A stretch of DNA of 64,000 nucleotides from Haloarcula regularis. GTDB lineage: Archaea; Halobacteriota; Halobacteria; Halobacteriales; Haloarculaceae. The position numbers and the translations under genes are program-made. The notes under the pieces are model-generated. The model was not told where the DNA came from. It did not search any database and saw only the letters and a list, made by a program, of their open reading frames with translations. Positions 54,039 through 62,860 of the stretch are shown in pieces. The stretch is taken from NCBI RefSeq assembly GCF_029338315.1, contig NZ_CP119794.1, forward strand, positions 1,054,001 to 1,118,000, written 5' to 3'. Every line of letters starts with the position of its first letter. The stretch's first letter is position 1.

Positions 54039-55118
54039 GTGGGCCCCGAAGATGCCGCGGCACCGATAGCCGGCGACGACCTCGAGTCGGTGCTTTCGAG
54101 GGTCGACGACGCGGTGTTCATCTTCTCGGTCGAACGGGACCAGGGGGAGGTCTCGTTCAGGTTCCAGTGGAACAACGCTGCCCACGAAGCGATTACCGGC
54201 ATGACGGTCGCAGAATATGGCGGCCTCCACCCCGAGGAGTACCTGGGTGAGGAGATGGGCGCGGAGGTCACGGCCAACTACCTGGAGTGCGTGGAACGGC
54301 GTGACACGATTGTCTACGAGGAGACCCTCGTGCACGAACACGGCCAGGTCAGATGGCACACGAAACTGACCCCCGTCATCGAGGACGATAGGGTGGTCCA
54401 GATAATCGGCGTGTCGAGAGACATCACCGACCGGATGGCGCGGTCGAAGCACCTCCGGGTCGTCGACCGGGTCTTTCGACACAACGTTCGCAACATCGTG
54501 AATGTGATCGTGGGGCAGGCCGAGTACGTAGCGGCGACCGCGGAACCGCCGGTCGCGAACGGTGCAACCCAGATCGTCGACTCCTCGGAGGACCTCTTGG
54601 AAACGAGCCAGAAAGCCCACCAGAGAACGGAGATCATACTCGAGGAGTCCCCTGTAAAGCCAATCCGCATCGACCTCCTCCTGGAGGAAGCATTGAGCGA
54701 GGTGTCCTCGATGGCCCGTGACGCAGCCATCTCGGTGACGTCGCCCCGGCCAGTCGCCGTCGAAGCGTCGCCGCGTCTCTCCGATGCGGTAGTCGAACTC
54801 GTCCAGAACGCTGTCGTTCACCACGACCGAGGGTCCCCATCCATCGAGGTGGACGTGAGGATTCAGGACTCGACGGTCGAACTGGAGGTTCGCGACGACG
54901 GGCCTGGGATTCCCGAGACCGAACGGAAGATTCTGGTCGAGGGACGACCACCCCGTGGACTCGCCCACGGCATCGGACTCGGGATGTGGATGGTGTACTG
55001 GATCGTCCAACGGTCGAACGGCGATATCAGCGTGTCAGACCGGGAACCACGAGGTTCGGCCGTGACGATGTGCCTCCCGCGACGGCTCGAGGACCCGGCG
55101 AGCCGCCCAGAATCGTAG
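54039..55118 (+). CDS. PAS-domain sensor histidine kinase
   Basis: About 359 residues: a PAS domain (~15-140; AVFIFSVERDQGEVSFRFQWNNAAHE, ending VSRDITDRM), the acceptor helix VFRHNVRNIVNVIVGQAEYV, and an ATPase with VQNAVVHHD, DDGPGIP and GLGMWMVYWIVQ. There are no membrane segments. The start is uncertain: the frame is open from 53835, but a TATA box (GTATAATTA, 53951-53959) lies inside that extension, and the first usable codon after it is GTG 54039. Its codons are less GC-biased than those of the neighbours, which may hint at transfer. It lies directly before the tRNA-like region. Confidence 0.8.
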   Translation: MGPEDAAAPIAGDDLESVLSRVDDAVFIFSVERDQGEVSFRFQWNNAAHEAITGMTVAEYGGLHPEEYLGEEMGAEVTANYLECVERRDTIVYEETLVHEHGQVRWHTKLTPVIEDDRVVQIIGVSRDITDRMARSKHLRVVDRVFRHNVRNIVNVIVGQAEYVAATAEPPVANGATQIVDSSEDLLETSQKAHQRTEIILEESPVKPIRIDLLLEEALSEVSSMARDAAISVTSPRPVAVEASPRLSDAVVELVQNAVVHHDRGSPSIEVDVRIQDSTVELEVRDDGPGIPETERKILVEGRPPRGLAHGIGLGMWMVYWIVQRSNGDISVSDREPRGSAVTMCLPRRLEDPASRPES

Positions 55119-55227
55119 GCATCGACCACGCTCGGGCCTGCCAGGGAGCGTTGCGACTGAGAAGGTTCGAATCCGGGACCGATCCGCCTCGATACACCAC
55201 CCGCTTCGCTCGTCGATAAGCGTCGCC

Positions 55228-55308
55228 AGAAGTGCGCTGGGCGGGAATTGAACCCGAGACAAATCCTCGCTCCGCTCGGATTTCCGTGATTCAAATCCAG
55301 AGCGACGA
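55228..55308. repeat. tRNA-like fragment, copy A
   Basis: AGAAGTGCGCTGG (55228-55240) equals the sequence at the 3' side of the nearby tRNA-Gly gene. A reverse-strand T-arm-like GGGAATTGAACCC (55243-55255) and a forward T-arm-like GATTCAAATCC (55288-55298) follow, so the unit is a rough inverted pair of tRNA ends. It is not a functional tRNA. A further T-loop-like GGTTCGAATCC lies at 55164-55174. The whole 401-bp stretch 55119-55519 has no protein gene. Confidence 0.5.
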
Positions 55309-55362
55309 CACGGCAGTCGGGACGCGACGCGATGAAACGCGTCGCTCGGAAGTTAACTGAAG

Positions 55363-55455
55363 AGAAGTGCGCTGGCTGGGGTTTGAACCGGAGCAAGAAA
55401 TGCTCGCTCACGAGTTCGCTGCGCGTTCCTTGCAGGGCTCAAATCCCAGTGCGAG
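55363..55455. repeat. tRNA-like fragment, copy B
   Basis: AGAAGTGCGCTGG (55363-55375) recurs, followed by GGGGTTTGAACC (55378-55389, T-arm-like on the reverse strand) and, inverted, GGGCTCAAATCCCAG (55435-55449). The left part is nearly the same as the 3' half of the intact tRNA-Gly. Such partial 3' tRNA copies are what is left when integrating elements enter and leave at tRNA genes. Confidence 0.5.
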
Positions 55456-55519
55456 TTTGCGACTCACGAATGACGAGCACGCGCTACGCGACGCTCGTCA
55501 GGATGGTTCGTCGTAGAAG

Positions 55520-55590
55520 TGCGCTGGCTGGGATTTGAACCCAGGTTGTGACCATGGCAAGGTCACGTGATACCACTACACTACCAGCGC
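55520..55590 (-). tRNA. tRNA-Gly (anticodon GCC)
   Basis: On the reverse strand the 71-base gene begins GCGCTGGTAGTGTAGTGG and ends CCAGCCAGCGCA, so the acceptor stem pairs GCGCTGG with CCAGCGC. The anticodon arm is GTGACCTTGCCATGGTCAC with GCC in the loop, and the T-arm is CTGGGTTCAAATCCCAG. The genomic sequence has no CCA end beyond the discriminator A, and no intron is seen. Two partial copies of its 3' half lie downstream. Confidence 0.95.
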
Positions 55591-55813
55591 CCTGTTGCAA
55601 TCAAACCTGGCGAGGGTGACAGTAAGCCTTCCGTTTTCCAGGGCAAATCGTGGGACACGAGGGCATTCACACCGGGTGTAAACGGGTTGCAACCGTGTGG
55701 TTCGTATACAGTCCCCAACGTTTCGAAAGCGGCAAACCCCGTGTGAGCGATTCACGCCCAGCGGACCCTGACGACCCATGTGAACGCGTCGCACCGCGCG
55801 CGTGAAGCGGGGT

Positions 55814-55822
55814 CTTTTTAAG
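55814..55822 (+). promoter_or_regulatory. Probable promoter of the S10/spc ribosomal operon
   Basis: CTTTTTAAG is a good haloarchaeal TATA box, in a gap of 288 bases (55591-55878) that otherwise holds no gene. It would start a transcript about 35 bases before the SPOUT methyltransferase ATG at 55879. From there all genes to the window end run in one direction with overlaps or gaps of a few bases. Confidence 0.5.
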
Positions 55823-55878
55823 CGAGGAGGGGGGACATATCGGCACAGTCTAGTGGCGCGACGTGGAAGCGTCACGGC

Positions 55879-56724
55879 ATGACGACCAGCGTACTCGTGC
55901 CGTCTTCCCTCACACGGGAAGCCGAGGACAGACGCGAGGCAACTCGCAAGCTCGGATACGTGGCCCGTGCGGCCACGGTCTTCCGGGCAGATCGGCTGAC
56001 AGTGTTCCCCGACCCAGCGGGCGAGGGGAAGTTCGAAGACGGGTTCGTCGAAACCGTGCTGCGGTACGCCGCGACGCCCCCGCACCTCCGAAAGGAGATG
56101 TGGGATAAGCGGGACGAACTGGAGTACGTCGGCGTCCTGCCGCCGCTCCGCGTGCGTTCACAGACCGGCTCCGGATCCGAGGGTTCGGGGTCGTTAAGAC
56201 AGGGAATCGTGACCGAGGTCGGAGCTGATGGGCGCGTTCGGGTCAATTGCGGACTGCAACACCCGATCTCCCTCCCCGTTCCAGACGGAATGGACGCGGG
56301 CGAGGGGGAGCGCGTGACCGTCAGGGTCTCTTCGCGACGGCCGGTCCGGGCGAAACTCGTCGACGCACCCGTAGCCGGGTACGACGTGGACGCCGCGGAC
56401 CTCGATACGGCGCTCTCGCGTGCCGACGCCGGACTCACTATCGCGTCATCGCGGTACGGTGAGCCGGTGTCGACGCGCCGACTGGCCCAGGTGGTCAGTC
56501 GGCGTGACTCCGAGGGCGGTATGACAGTCGCCTTCGGCGCACCCGAGCGCGGGTTGCCGGCGATACTCGACGTGGACCCGGACTCCGTCGCAAGCGACCG
56601 GACAGGAGACGAGCCCGCAGGGTTCGACCTCTGGCTGAATACGGTTCCGAACCAGGGCAGCGAGGTCGTGCGAACTGAAGAAGCGATGTTCGCCTCCCTC
56701 GCCTGTCTAACCCTCACGGAGTAA
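55879..56724 (+). CDS. SPOUT-type RNA methyltransferase (COG2106/DUF171)
   Basis: 281 residues. The first strands (SVLVPSSLTREA) and the knot-forming end (DLWLNTVPNQGSEVVRTEEAMFASLACL, with MTVAFGAPERGL before it) match the archaeal SPOUT family found just before rpl3. A beta-barrel insert lies in the middle (LRQGIVTEVGADGRVRVNCG). Members are predicted to methylate rRNA at uridine N3. It heads the ribosomal operon, four bases before rpl3. Confidence 0.88.
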   Translation: MTTSVLVPSSLTREAEDRREATRKLGYVARAATVFRADRLTVFPDPAGEGKFEDGFVETVLRYAATPPHLRKEMWDKRDELEYVGVLPPLRVRSQTGSGSEGSGSLRQGIVTEVGADGRVRVNCGLQHPISLPVPDGMDAGEGERVTVRVSSRRPVRAKLVDAPVAGYDVDAADLDTALSRADAGLTIASSRYGEPVSTRRLAQVVSRRDSEGGMTVAFGAPERGLPAILDVDPDSVASDRTGDEPAGFDLWLNTVPNQGSEVVRTEEAMFASLACLTLTE

Positions 56725-56728
56725 ACGA

Positions 56729-57744
56729 ATGCCACAACCAAGCAGACCACGCAAAGGCTCGCTGGGCTTTGGCCCGCGCAAGCGCTCGACGAGCGAGACG
56801 CCTCGCTTCAACAGTGGCCCTCTGACGACGGCCAGCCGGGCGTCCAGGGGTTCGCCGGCTACAAGGCGGGCATGACACACGTCGTGCTCGTCAACGACGA
56901 ACCCAACTCCCCCCGCGAGGGGATGGAGGAGACCGTCCCGGTGACGGTCGTCGAGACGCCGCCGATGCGCGCCGTCGCCCTGCGTGCCTACGAAGACACG
57001 CCATACGGCAAGCGTCCGCTGACGGAGGTCTGGACCGACGAGTTCCACGCGGACCTCGACCGGACCCTGAACCTGCCGGAGGACCACGACCCGGACGCTG
57101 CAGAGGAACAGATCCGCGACGCACTCGCGGCCGGCAACCTGGGAGACGTGCGTCTCATCACGCACACCGTCCCCGACGCCGTCCCGAGCGTCCCGAAGAA
57201 AAAGCCCGACGTGATGGAGACTCGCGTCGGCGGCGGCTCCCTGGATGACCGCCTCGACTACGCGCTGGACCTCGTCGCCGAGGGCGGCGAGCACGCCATG
57301 AACGACGTCTTCCGCGCCGGCGAGTACGCCGACGTGGCCGGCGTCACGAAGGGGAAAGGCACCCAGGGCCCCGTCAAGCGATGGGGCGTCCAAAAGCGAA
57401 AGGGCAAGCACGCCCGCCAGGGCTGGCGCCGACGCATCGGCAACCTCGGCCCGTGGAACCCATCGCGTGTGCGCTCGACTGTTCCCCAGCAGGGGCAGAC
57501 GGGCTACCACCAGCGCACCGAGCTGAACAAGCGCCTCGTCGACATCGGCGAGGGCGACGACGCCACCGTCGACGGCGGCTTCGTCAACTACGGCGAGGTC
57601 GACGGCCCGTTCACGCTCGTGAAGGGCTCGGTTCCCGGTCCGGACAAGCGTCTCGTGCGCTTCCGGCCCGCGGTGCGTCCGAACGACCAGCCGCGCCTCG
57701 ACCCCGAGGTGCGCTACGTCTCTACGGAGTCGAACCAGGGATAA
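56729..57744 (+). CDS. rpl3: Ribosomal protein uL3, with apparent frameshift
   Basis: From ATG 56729 the frame reads MPQPSRPRKGSLGFGPRKRS...TPRFNS and then breaks near 56815. Adding one T (AGT-TGG) restores SWPSDDGQPGVQGFAGYKAGMTHVVL and the rest to 57744, the normal uL3 length of about 338. The core has GVTKGKGTQGPVKRWGV and the rRNA-tip loop HARQGWRRRIGNLGPWNPSRV. uL3 is essential for the peptidyl-transferase centre, so a real loss is excluded and the break is a sequence error. Confidence 0.96.
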
Positions 57745-57747
57745 CCC

Positions 57748-58488
57748 ATGCAGGCAACACTATACGACCTGGACGGCGAGGCCGACGGCGAGATCACCCT
57801 TCCGGACGTCTTCGAGACGCCGGTTCGGGCCGACCTCGTCGCCAAGGCAGTTCGCGCCGCCCAGGCAAACCGCAAACAGGACTACGGCGCCGACGAGTAC
57901 GCCGGCCTCCGCACGCCGGCCGAGTCGTTCGGTAGCGGTCGCGGGCAGGCCCACGTGCCAAAGCAGAACGGCCGTGGCCGCCGCGTCCCGCAGACGGTGA
58001 AGGGCCGACGCGCCCACCCACCGAAAGCCGAGACGGACCGCTCGAAGGACATCAACGACAAGGAACGCCAGCTGGCCGTCCGATCGGCGCTGGCCGCGAC
58101 GACCGACGCCGAACTCGTCGCCGAACGCGGTCACGAGTTCGACCGCGACGAGGTGCCCGTCGTCGTCACCGACGACTTCGAGGACCTCGTGAAGACGCAG
58201 GAGGTCGTCGACGTCCTGGAGGCGCTGGGCATCCACGCCGACATCGAGCGCGCCGACGAGACCAAGATCAAGGCCGGACAGGGGAAGGCCCGCGGGCGCA
58301 AGTACCGCCGGCCCTCCTCGATCCTCTTTGTCACCAGCGAGGAACCGTCGCGGGCCGCCCGCAACCTCGCCGGTGCCGACGTCGCCACCGCTCGCGAGGT
58401 CAACGCGGAGGACCTCGCGCCCGGCGGCCAGCCCGGTCGCCTCACCGTGTTCACGAAGTCCGCCGCCGTGGAGGTGGCCGACCGATGA
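57748..58488 (+). CDS. rpl4: Ribosomal protein uL4 (L4e)
   Basis: 246 residues with the long rRNA-reaching loop (GSGRGQAHVPKQNGRGRRVPQTVKGRRAHPP) and the globular end SILFVTSEEPSRAARNLAGADV. Archaeal L4e type. It starts three bases after rpl3; its stop overlaps the rpl23 ATG (ATGA). Confidence 0.97.
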   Translation: MQATLYDLDGEADGEITLPDVFETPVRADLVAKAVRAAQANRKQDYGADEYAGLRTPAESFGSGRGQAHVPKQNGRGRRVPQTVKGRRAHPPKAETDRSKDINDKERQLAVRSALAATTDAELVAERGHEFDRDEVPVVVTDDFEDLVKTQEVVDVLEALGIHADIERADETKIKAGQGKARGRKYRRPSSILFVTSEEPSRAARNLAGADVATAREVNAEDLAPGGQPGRLTVFTKSAAVEVADR

Positions 58489-58742
58489 GCGTCGACGTCA
58501 TCAAGTACCCGTACGTCACGGAGAAGGCCATGAACGACATGGACTTCCAGAACAAGCTCCAGTTCGTCGTCGCCGACGGGGCCACGAAGGCCGAGGTCGC
58601 CGACGCCGTCGAGCAACAGTACGAGGTCACCGTCGACGACGTGAACACGCAGAACACGATGGACGGCCTCAAGAAAGCCGTCGTCCGCCTCTCCGAGGAC
58701 GACGACGCGCAGGAAGTCGCCTCCAGAATCGGGGTGTTCTAA
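58485..58742 (+). CDS. rpl23: Ribosomal protein uL23
   Basis: 85 residues; IKYPYVTEKAMNDMDFQNKLQFVV and VNTQNTMDGLKKAVVRL are the family's marks. It binds 23S rRNA at the exit tunnel, where SRP and chaperones dock. The archaeal form lacks the bacterial loop. Overlap with rpl4. Confidence 0.97.
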   Translation: MSVDVIKYPYVTEKAMNDMDFQNKLQFVVADGATKAEVADAVEQQYEVTVDDVNTQNTMDGLKKAVVRLSEDDDAQEVASRIGVF

Positions 58743-58744
58743 CG

Positions 58745-59467
58745 ATGGGACGACGAATCCAAGGACAACGACGCGGCCGCGGGTCGCCCACGTTCCGGGC
58801 GCCGTCGCACCGCTACAAGGCAGACCTGGCGCACCGCAAGGTCGAGGACGGCGACGTCGTCGCCGGTACGGTGGTCGACATCGAACACGACCCCGCCCGC
58901 TCGGCGCCGGTCGCCGCCGTCGAGTTCGAGGACGGCGATCGTCGACTCGTGCTGGCGCCGGAAGGCGTCGGCGTGGGCGACGAACTGCAGGTCGGCGTCA
59001 GCGCCGAGATCGCCCCCGGGAACACGCTCCCGCTCGCGGAGATCCCCGAGGGGGTCCCGGTCTGTAACGTCGAAGGCAGCCCCGGTGACGGCGGCAAGTT
59101 CGCCCGCGCGTCGGGCGTCAACGCCACGCTGCTCACCCACGACCGCAACGTCGCGGTCGTGAAGCTCCCCTCCGGGGAGATGAAGCGGCTCGACCCGCAG
59201 TGCCGCGCCACCATCGGCGTCGTCGCCGGTGGCGGTCGGACTGACAAGCCGATGGTCAAGGCCGGGAACAAGTACCACAAGATGAAAGCCCGCGGGACGA
59301 AGTGGCCGAACGTCCGTGGTGTCGCGATGAACGCCGTCGACCACCCCTTCGGTGGTGGCGGCCGACAGCACCCCGGCAAGCCCAAGTCCGTCTCGCGCAA
59401 CACACCGCCGGGTCGCAAGGTCGGGGACATCGCCTCGAAGCGGACCGGCCGAGGTGGTAACGAATGA
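58745..59467 (+). CDS. rpl2: Ribosomal protein uL2
   Basis: 240 residues; [38 protein letters not shown] and the end [22 protein letters not shown] are the uL2 signature, with His in the region near the peptidyl-transferase centre. It needs no frame repair. ATG 58745 follows rpl23 by two bases, and the stop overlaps rps19. Confidence 0.97.
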   Translation: MGRRIQGQRRGRGSPTFRAPSHRYKADLAHRKVEDGDVVAGTVVDIEHDPARSAPVAAVEFEDGDRRLVLAPEGVGVGDELQVGVSAEIAPGNTLPLAEIPEGVPVCNVEGSPGDGGKFARASGVNATLLTHDRNVAVVKLPSGEMKRLDPQCRATIGVVAGGGRTDKPMVKAGNKYHKMKARGTKWPNVRGVAMNAVDHPFGGGGRQHPGKPKSVSRNTPPGRKVGDIASKRTGRGGNE

Positions 59468-59886
59468 GTTCAGAGTATCAAATCGGCCACGAAGGAGAGT
59501 TCTCCTTCCGCGGCCACACGCTCGACGAGCTGCAGGACATGGAGCTCGACGAAGTCGCGGAACTGCTCCCCGCACGCCAGCGGCGAAGTATCACACGCGG
59601 CCTGACCGAGGAGAAACACAAGCTCCTGGAGAAGGCACGCGACGCCGAAGAGGAGGCGACAGCCAACAATCCTATCCGGACGCACCTGCGCGACATGCCG
59701 GTGCTCCCGGTGATGGTCGGGCTGACCTTCGCCGTCCACAACGGCCAGGACTTCGAGCGCGTCAAGGTCGAGCCGGAGATGCTCGGGCACTACCTCGGTG
59801 AGTTCCAGCTCACCCGTACCTCGGTCGAACACGGGCAGGCCGGTATCGGGGCGACCCGCTCCTCGAAGTTCGTACCGCTCAAATAA
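59464..59886 (+). CDS. rps19: Ribosomal protein uS19
   Basis: 140 residues with [28 protein letters not shown] and the C-terminal [32 protein letters not shown]. The archaeal type is longer than the bacterial one by its N-terminal helix. It binds the 3' major domain of 16S rRNA. The ATG overlaps the rpl2 stop (ATGA). Confidence 0.97.
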   Translation: MSSEYQIGHEGEFSFRGHTLDELQDMELDEVAELLPARQRRSITRGLTEEKHKLLEKARDAEEEATANNPIRTHLRDMPVLPVMVGLTFAVHNGQDFERVKVEPEMLGHYLGEFQLTRTSVEHGQAGIGATRSSKFVPLK

Positions 59887-59888
59887 CT

Positions 59889-60350
59889 ATGGGAATCAGC
59901 TACTCAGTCGACGCCGACCCGGAGACCACCGCGAAAGCGATGCTTCGGGAACGGCAGATGAGCCACAAGCACAGCAAGGCCATCGCCCGGGAGATCAAGG
60001 GCAAGACGGCCGGCGAGGCCGTCGAGTTCCTCGAAGCAGTCATCGAGGGCGACCAGCCGGTCGCGTTCAAGCAGCACAACTCGGGCGTCGGCCACAAGAG
60101 CAAGGTCGACGGGTGGGACGCCGGACGCTACCCACAGAAGGCCAGCGAGGCCTTCATCGACCTGCTCGAGAACGCCGTCGGCAACGCCGACCACCAGGGA
60201 TTCGACGGTGAATCCATGGAGATCATGCACGTCGCCGCCCACAAGGTCGGCGAACAGCAGGGTCGCAAACCGCGCGCGATGGGCCGGGCCTCCGCCTGGA
60301 ACACGCCGCTGGTCGACGTCGAACTCATCCTAGAGGAGGTCGAGGAATAA
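59889..60350 (+). CDS. rpl22: Ribosomal protein uL22
   Basis: 153 residues; the long hairpin that lines the exit tunnel reads KPRAMGRASAWNTPLVDVELIL, and RQMSHKHSKAIAREIKGKTAGEAVEFL is the globular core. It starts two bases after rps19 and its stop overlaps the rps3 start (TAATG). Confidence 0.97.
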   Translation: MGISYSVDADPETTAKAMLRERQMSHKHSKAIAREIKGKTAGEAVEFLEAVIEGDQPVAFKQHNSGVGHKSKVDGWDAGRYPQKASEAFIDLLENAVGNADHQGFDGESMEIMHVAAHKVGEQQGRKPRAMGRASAWNTPLVDVELILEEVEE

Positions 60351-61267
60351 TGGCCGACGAACTCCAGTTCATCGAGGACGGCCTCCAGCGGACCCAGATC
60401 GACGAGTTCTTCGCGGACGAACTCGGTCGCGCCGGCTACGGCGGCATGGACGTCGCCAAGACGCCGATGGGGACCCAGATCGTCCTCAAAGCCGAGAAGC
60501 CAGGGATGGTCATCGGCAAGGGCGGGAAGAACATCCGGAAGATCACGACGGAACTCGAGGAGCGGTTCGACCTCGACGACCCGCAGATCGACGTCCAGGA
60601 AGTGGACGAACCGGACCTCAACGCCCGCATCGTCGCGGACCGACTGGCAAACGCCCTCGAGCGTGGCTGGTACTTCCGCAAGGCGGGCCACACCACCATC
60701 GACCGCATCATGGAGGCCGGCGCGCTGGGTGCCGAGATCGTCCTCTCCGGGAAGGTCACGGGCGCCCGCTCGCGCGTCGAGAAGTTCAACCGCGGCTACA
60801 TCAAGCACAACGGCGAACCCGCCGAGGAGATCGTCGACAGCGGCGTCGGCGTCGCGGTGATGAAGCTGGGCACCATCGGTGTCCGGGTCAAGATCATCCC
60901 GCCCAACGCCGAGCTGCCCGACGACTTCGAGATCTACGACGACGTCGAGGTCGAGGACTACGTCGCCGACACCGACGGCGAGAGCGTCGAGGAGCTCCTC
61001 GAGGGCGAACCCGAGGACGCCGAGACGACCGAGGTCGGCGGCGAACCCGACGACGGCGTCGAACCCGACGAGGCCGCCGCGGCCGTCGACGAAGAGGTCA
61101 TCGAGGAAGACGTCGAGGTCCCCACCGACGAGGACGTCGAGGACGTCGACGTCGACGAGCTCGAGGCCGCCGTCGACGAGGAACTCGACGAGGACACCGC
61201 CGCGGAGGCGGAGGAACTGATGGACGAGATGGACGAGGCAGACGACGAGGAGGGTGACGACGAATGA
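60350..61267 (+). CDS. rps3: Ribosomal protein uS3 with a long acidic tail
   Basis: 305 residues. The KH domain has VIGKGGKNIRKIT near residue 45 and the C-terminal domain KVTGARSRVEKFNRGYIKHNGEP. After about residue 200 comes a tail of ~100 residues, more than half Asp and Glu (TDEDVEDVDVDELEAAV). Such tails occur in haloarchaeal S3 and may be a salt adaptation or a binding platform. Coupled with rpl22 and rpl29. Confidence 0.97.
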   Translation: MADELQFIEDGLQRTQIDEFFADELGRAGYGGMDVAKTPMGTQIVLKAEKPGMVIGKGGKNIRKITTELEERFDLDDPQIDVQEVDEPDLNARIVADRLANALERGWYFRKAGHTTIDRIMEAGALGAEIVLSGKVTGARSRVEKFNRGYIKHNGEPAEEIVDSGVGVAVMKLGTIGVRVKIIPPNAELPDDFEIYDDVEVEDYVADTDGESVEELLEGEPEDAETTEVGGEPDDGVEPDEAAAAVDEEVIEEDVEVPTDEDVEDVDVDELEAAVDEELDEDTAAEAEELMDEMDEADDEEGDDE

Positions 61268-61479
61268 CCGTCCTCCACGTCCAGGAGGTCCGCGACATGA
61301 CCCCCGCCGAACGCGAGGCGGAGCTCGAGGACCTCAAGACCGAACTGCTGAACGCCCGCGCCGTGCAGGCGGCGGGTGGCGCCCCGGACAACCCGGGCCG
61401 CATCAGCGAGCTGCGACGAGCCGTCGCCCGCATCAAGACGATCCAGCGGGAAGAAGGCGACCTGCAGGAGGACGAATAA
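61264..61479 (+). CDS. rpl29: Ribosomal protein uL29
   Basis: 71 residues: VQEVRDMTPAEREAELEDLKTEL, then PDNPGRISELRRAVARIKTI. A helical hairpin at the tunnel exit. The ATG overlaps the rps3 stop (ATGA) and the stop overlaps the next start. Confidence 0.95.
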   Translation: MTVLHVQEVRDMTPAEREAELEDLKTELLNARAVQAAGGAPDNPGRISELRRAVARIKTIQREEGDLQEDE

Positions 61480-61766
61480 TGCCACTGACACCCGAGACGC
61501 TCCCGCGGCACGAACTCGTCGGCCTCGACGTCGAGGTCGTCGCGGCGTCCAGCCCGGACGTCGTCGGCATCGGCGGCCGGGTCGTCGGCGAGACGACCCA
61601 GACGCTGGCCATCGAGGGGGCAGACCGGGTGTGGCACGTGCCGAAGGACAATGCGACGTTCGCGTTCGAACTGGAGACCGGTGAGACAGTCCGGGTCCAG
61701 GGCGAGCGCATCGTCGCCCGTCCCGCTCGACGCACAGAGAACACAGGAGATTCACAATGGCGCTAG
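61479..61766 (+). CDS. rnp1: Ribonuclease P protein component 1 (Rpp29/POP4)
   Basis: 95 residues with the Sm-like barrel of Rpp29: [30 protein letters not shown] and [27 protein letters not shown]. It is a protein subunit of archaeal RNase P and helps cut pre-tRNA leaders. Its place between rpl29 and rps17 is normal in Euryarchaeota. It overlaps rps17 by ten bases. Confidence 0.95.
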   Translation: MPLTPETLPRHELVGLDVEVVAASSPDVVGIGGRVVGETTQTLAIEGADRVWHVPKDNATFAFELETGETVRVQGERIVARPARRTENTGDSQWR

Positions 61767-62095
61767 GACTGAACGTACAGGAACCGGAGGAGACCTGTGC
61801 CGACCAGCACTGTCCGTTCCACGGAGCACTCTCCGTGCGCGGCCAGACGCTGAACGGCGAGGTCGTCTCCACCGACATGCAGAAGACCGTCGTCGTCGAG
61901 CGCGAGTACGACGTGAAGGTGCCCAAATACGACCGCTACATGAAGCGGCGGAGCCGGATTCCGGCCCACGCACCCGAATGTCTCGAGCTCGAAGTCGGCG
62001 ACACGGTCACAGTAGCAGAGTGTCGACCGCTCTCGAAGACAAAGAGCCACGTCGTCGTCGGCGTGGTCGCGGACGAACAGGACGGTGATGCCTGA
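61757..62095 (+). CDS. rps17: Ribosomal protein uS17
   Basis: 112 residues; the archaeal form has the N-terminal [16 protein letters not shown] and the core [16 protein letters not shown] and [18 protein letters not shown]. The Cys pair may bind zinc. ATG 61757 lies inside the rnp1 end, and the stop overlaps the rpl14 ATG. Confidence 0.96.
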   Translation: MALGLNVQEPEETCADQHCPFHGALSVRGQTLNGEVVSTDMQKTVVVEREYDVKVPKYDRYMKRRSRIPAHAPECLELEVGDTVTVAECRPLSKTKSHVVVGVVADEQDGDA

Positions 62096-62493
62096 TGGAG
62101 GCGCTCGGCGCCGACGTCACGCAGGGCCTAGAGAAGGGCTCGCTCATCACGTGTGCCGACAACACGGGTGCACGCGAGCTCAAGGTCATCTCCGTCCACG
62201 GTTACTCGGGGACGAAGAACCGTCACCCGAAGGCTGGCCTGGGCGATAAGATCACGGTGTCGGTCACCAAGGGGACGCCCGAGATGCGTCGCCAGGTGCT
62301 CGAGGCCGTCGTCGTCCGCCAGCGAAAGCCCATCCGCCGACCCGACGGCACCCGCGTCAAGTTCGAAGACAACGCGGCCGTCATCGTCGACGAGAACGAG
62401 GACCCCCGCGGGACCGAACTCAAGGGGCCCATCGCTCGGGAAGTCGCAGAGCGGTTCGGAAGTGTCGCGTCCGCCGCGACGATGATCGTATAG
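62095..62493 (+). CDS. rpl14: Ribosomal protein uL14
   Basis: 132 residues: [22 protein letters not shown] at the start and the rRNA contact [24 protein letters not shown] are diagnostic. It sits at the subunit interface and binds eS/uL partners and initiation factor 6. The next gene starts four bases after the stop. Confidence 0.97.
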   Translation: MEALGADVTQGLEKGSLITCADNTGARELKVISVHGYSGTKNRHPKAGLGDKITVSVTKGTPEMRRQVLEAVVVRQRKPIRRPDGTRVKFEDNAAVIVDENEDPRGTELKGPIAREVAERFGSVASAATMIV

Positions 62494-62497
62494 AACC

Positions 62498-62860
62498 ATG
62501 ACAGAGCAACCACACAAACAGCGAACGAATCAACGACGCGCCTCGCTGCACGAGAAGCACAAGCAGGTGCGGGCGACGCTCTCGGACGAACTCCGCGAGG
62601 AGTACGGCCAGCGCAACGTCCGCGTCAACGCCGGTGACACGGTGGAAGTGCTTCGCGGCGACGACGCCGGCGAAGAGGGCGAAGTCCTCGAGGTCGACCT
62701 CAAGAAGGCCGTCATCCACGTCGAGGGCGTGACCCTCGAGAAGACGGACGGCGAAGAGGTCCCCCGGCCGCTCGATTCCTCTAACGTGCGGGTCACCGAC
62801 CTGGACACCGAGGACTCGAAGCGAGTCGTGCGTCTCGAATCGGAGGATGATTCCGCATGA
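62498..62860 (+). CDS. rpl24: Ribosomal protein uL24
   Basis: 120 residues; the KOW motif is [28 protein letters not shown], preceded by the archaeal N-terminus [22 protein letters not shown]. It is an early assembly protein of the large subunit. The stop overlaps the rps4e start. Confidence 0.96.
   Translation: MTEQPHKQRTNQRRASLHEKHKQVRATLSDELREEYGQRNVRVNAGDTVEVLRGDDAGEEGEVLEVDLKKAVIHVEGVTLEKTDGEEVPRPLDSSNVRVTDLDTEDSKRVVRLESEDDSA

Noticed and set aside
55228..55455. Two more complete tRNA genes beside tRNA-Gly
   Set aside because: Only T-arm-like and acceptor-like parts are present; no D-arm, anticodon arm or matching acceptor stem can be built.
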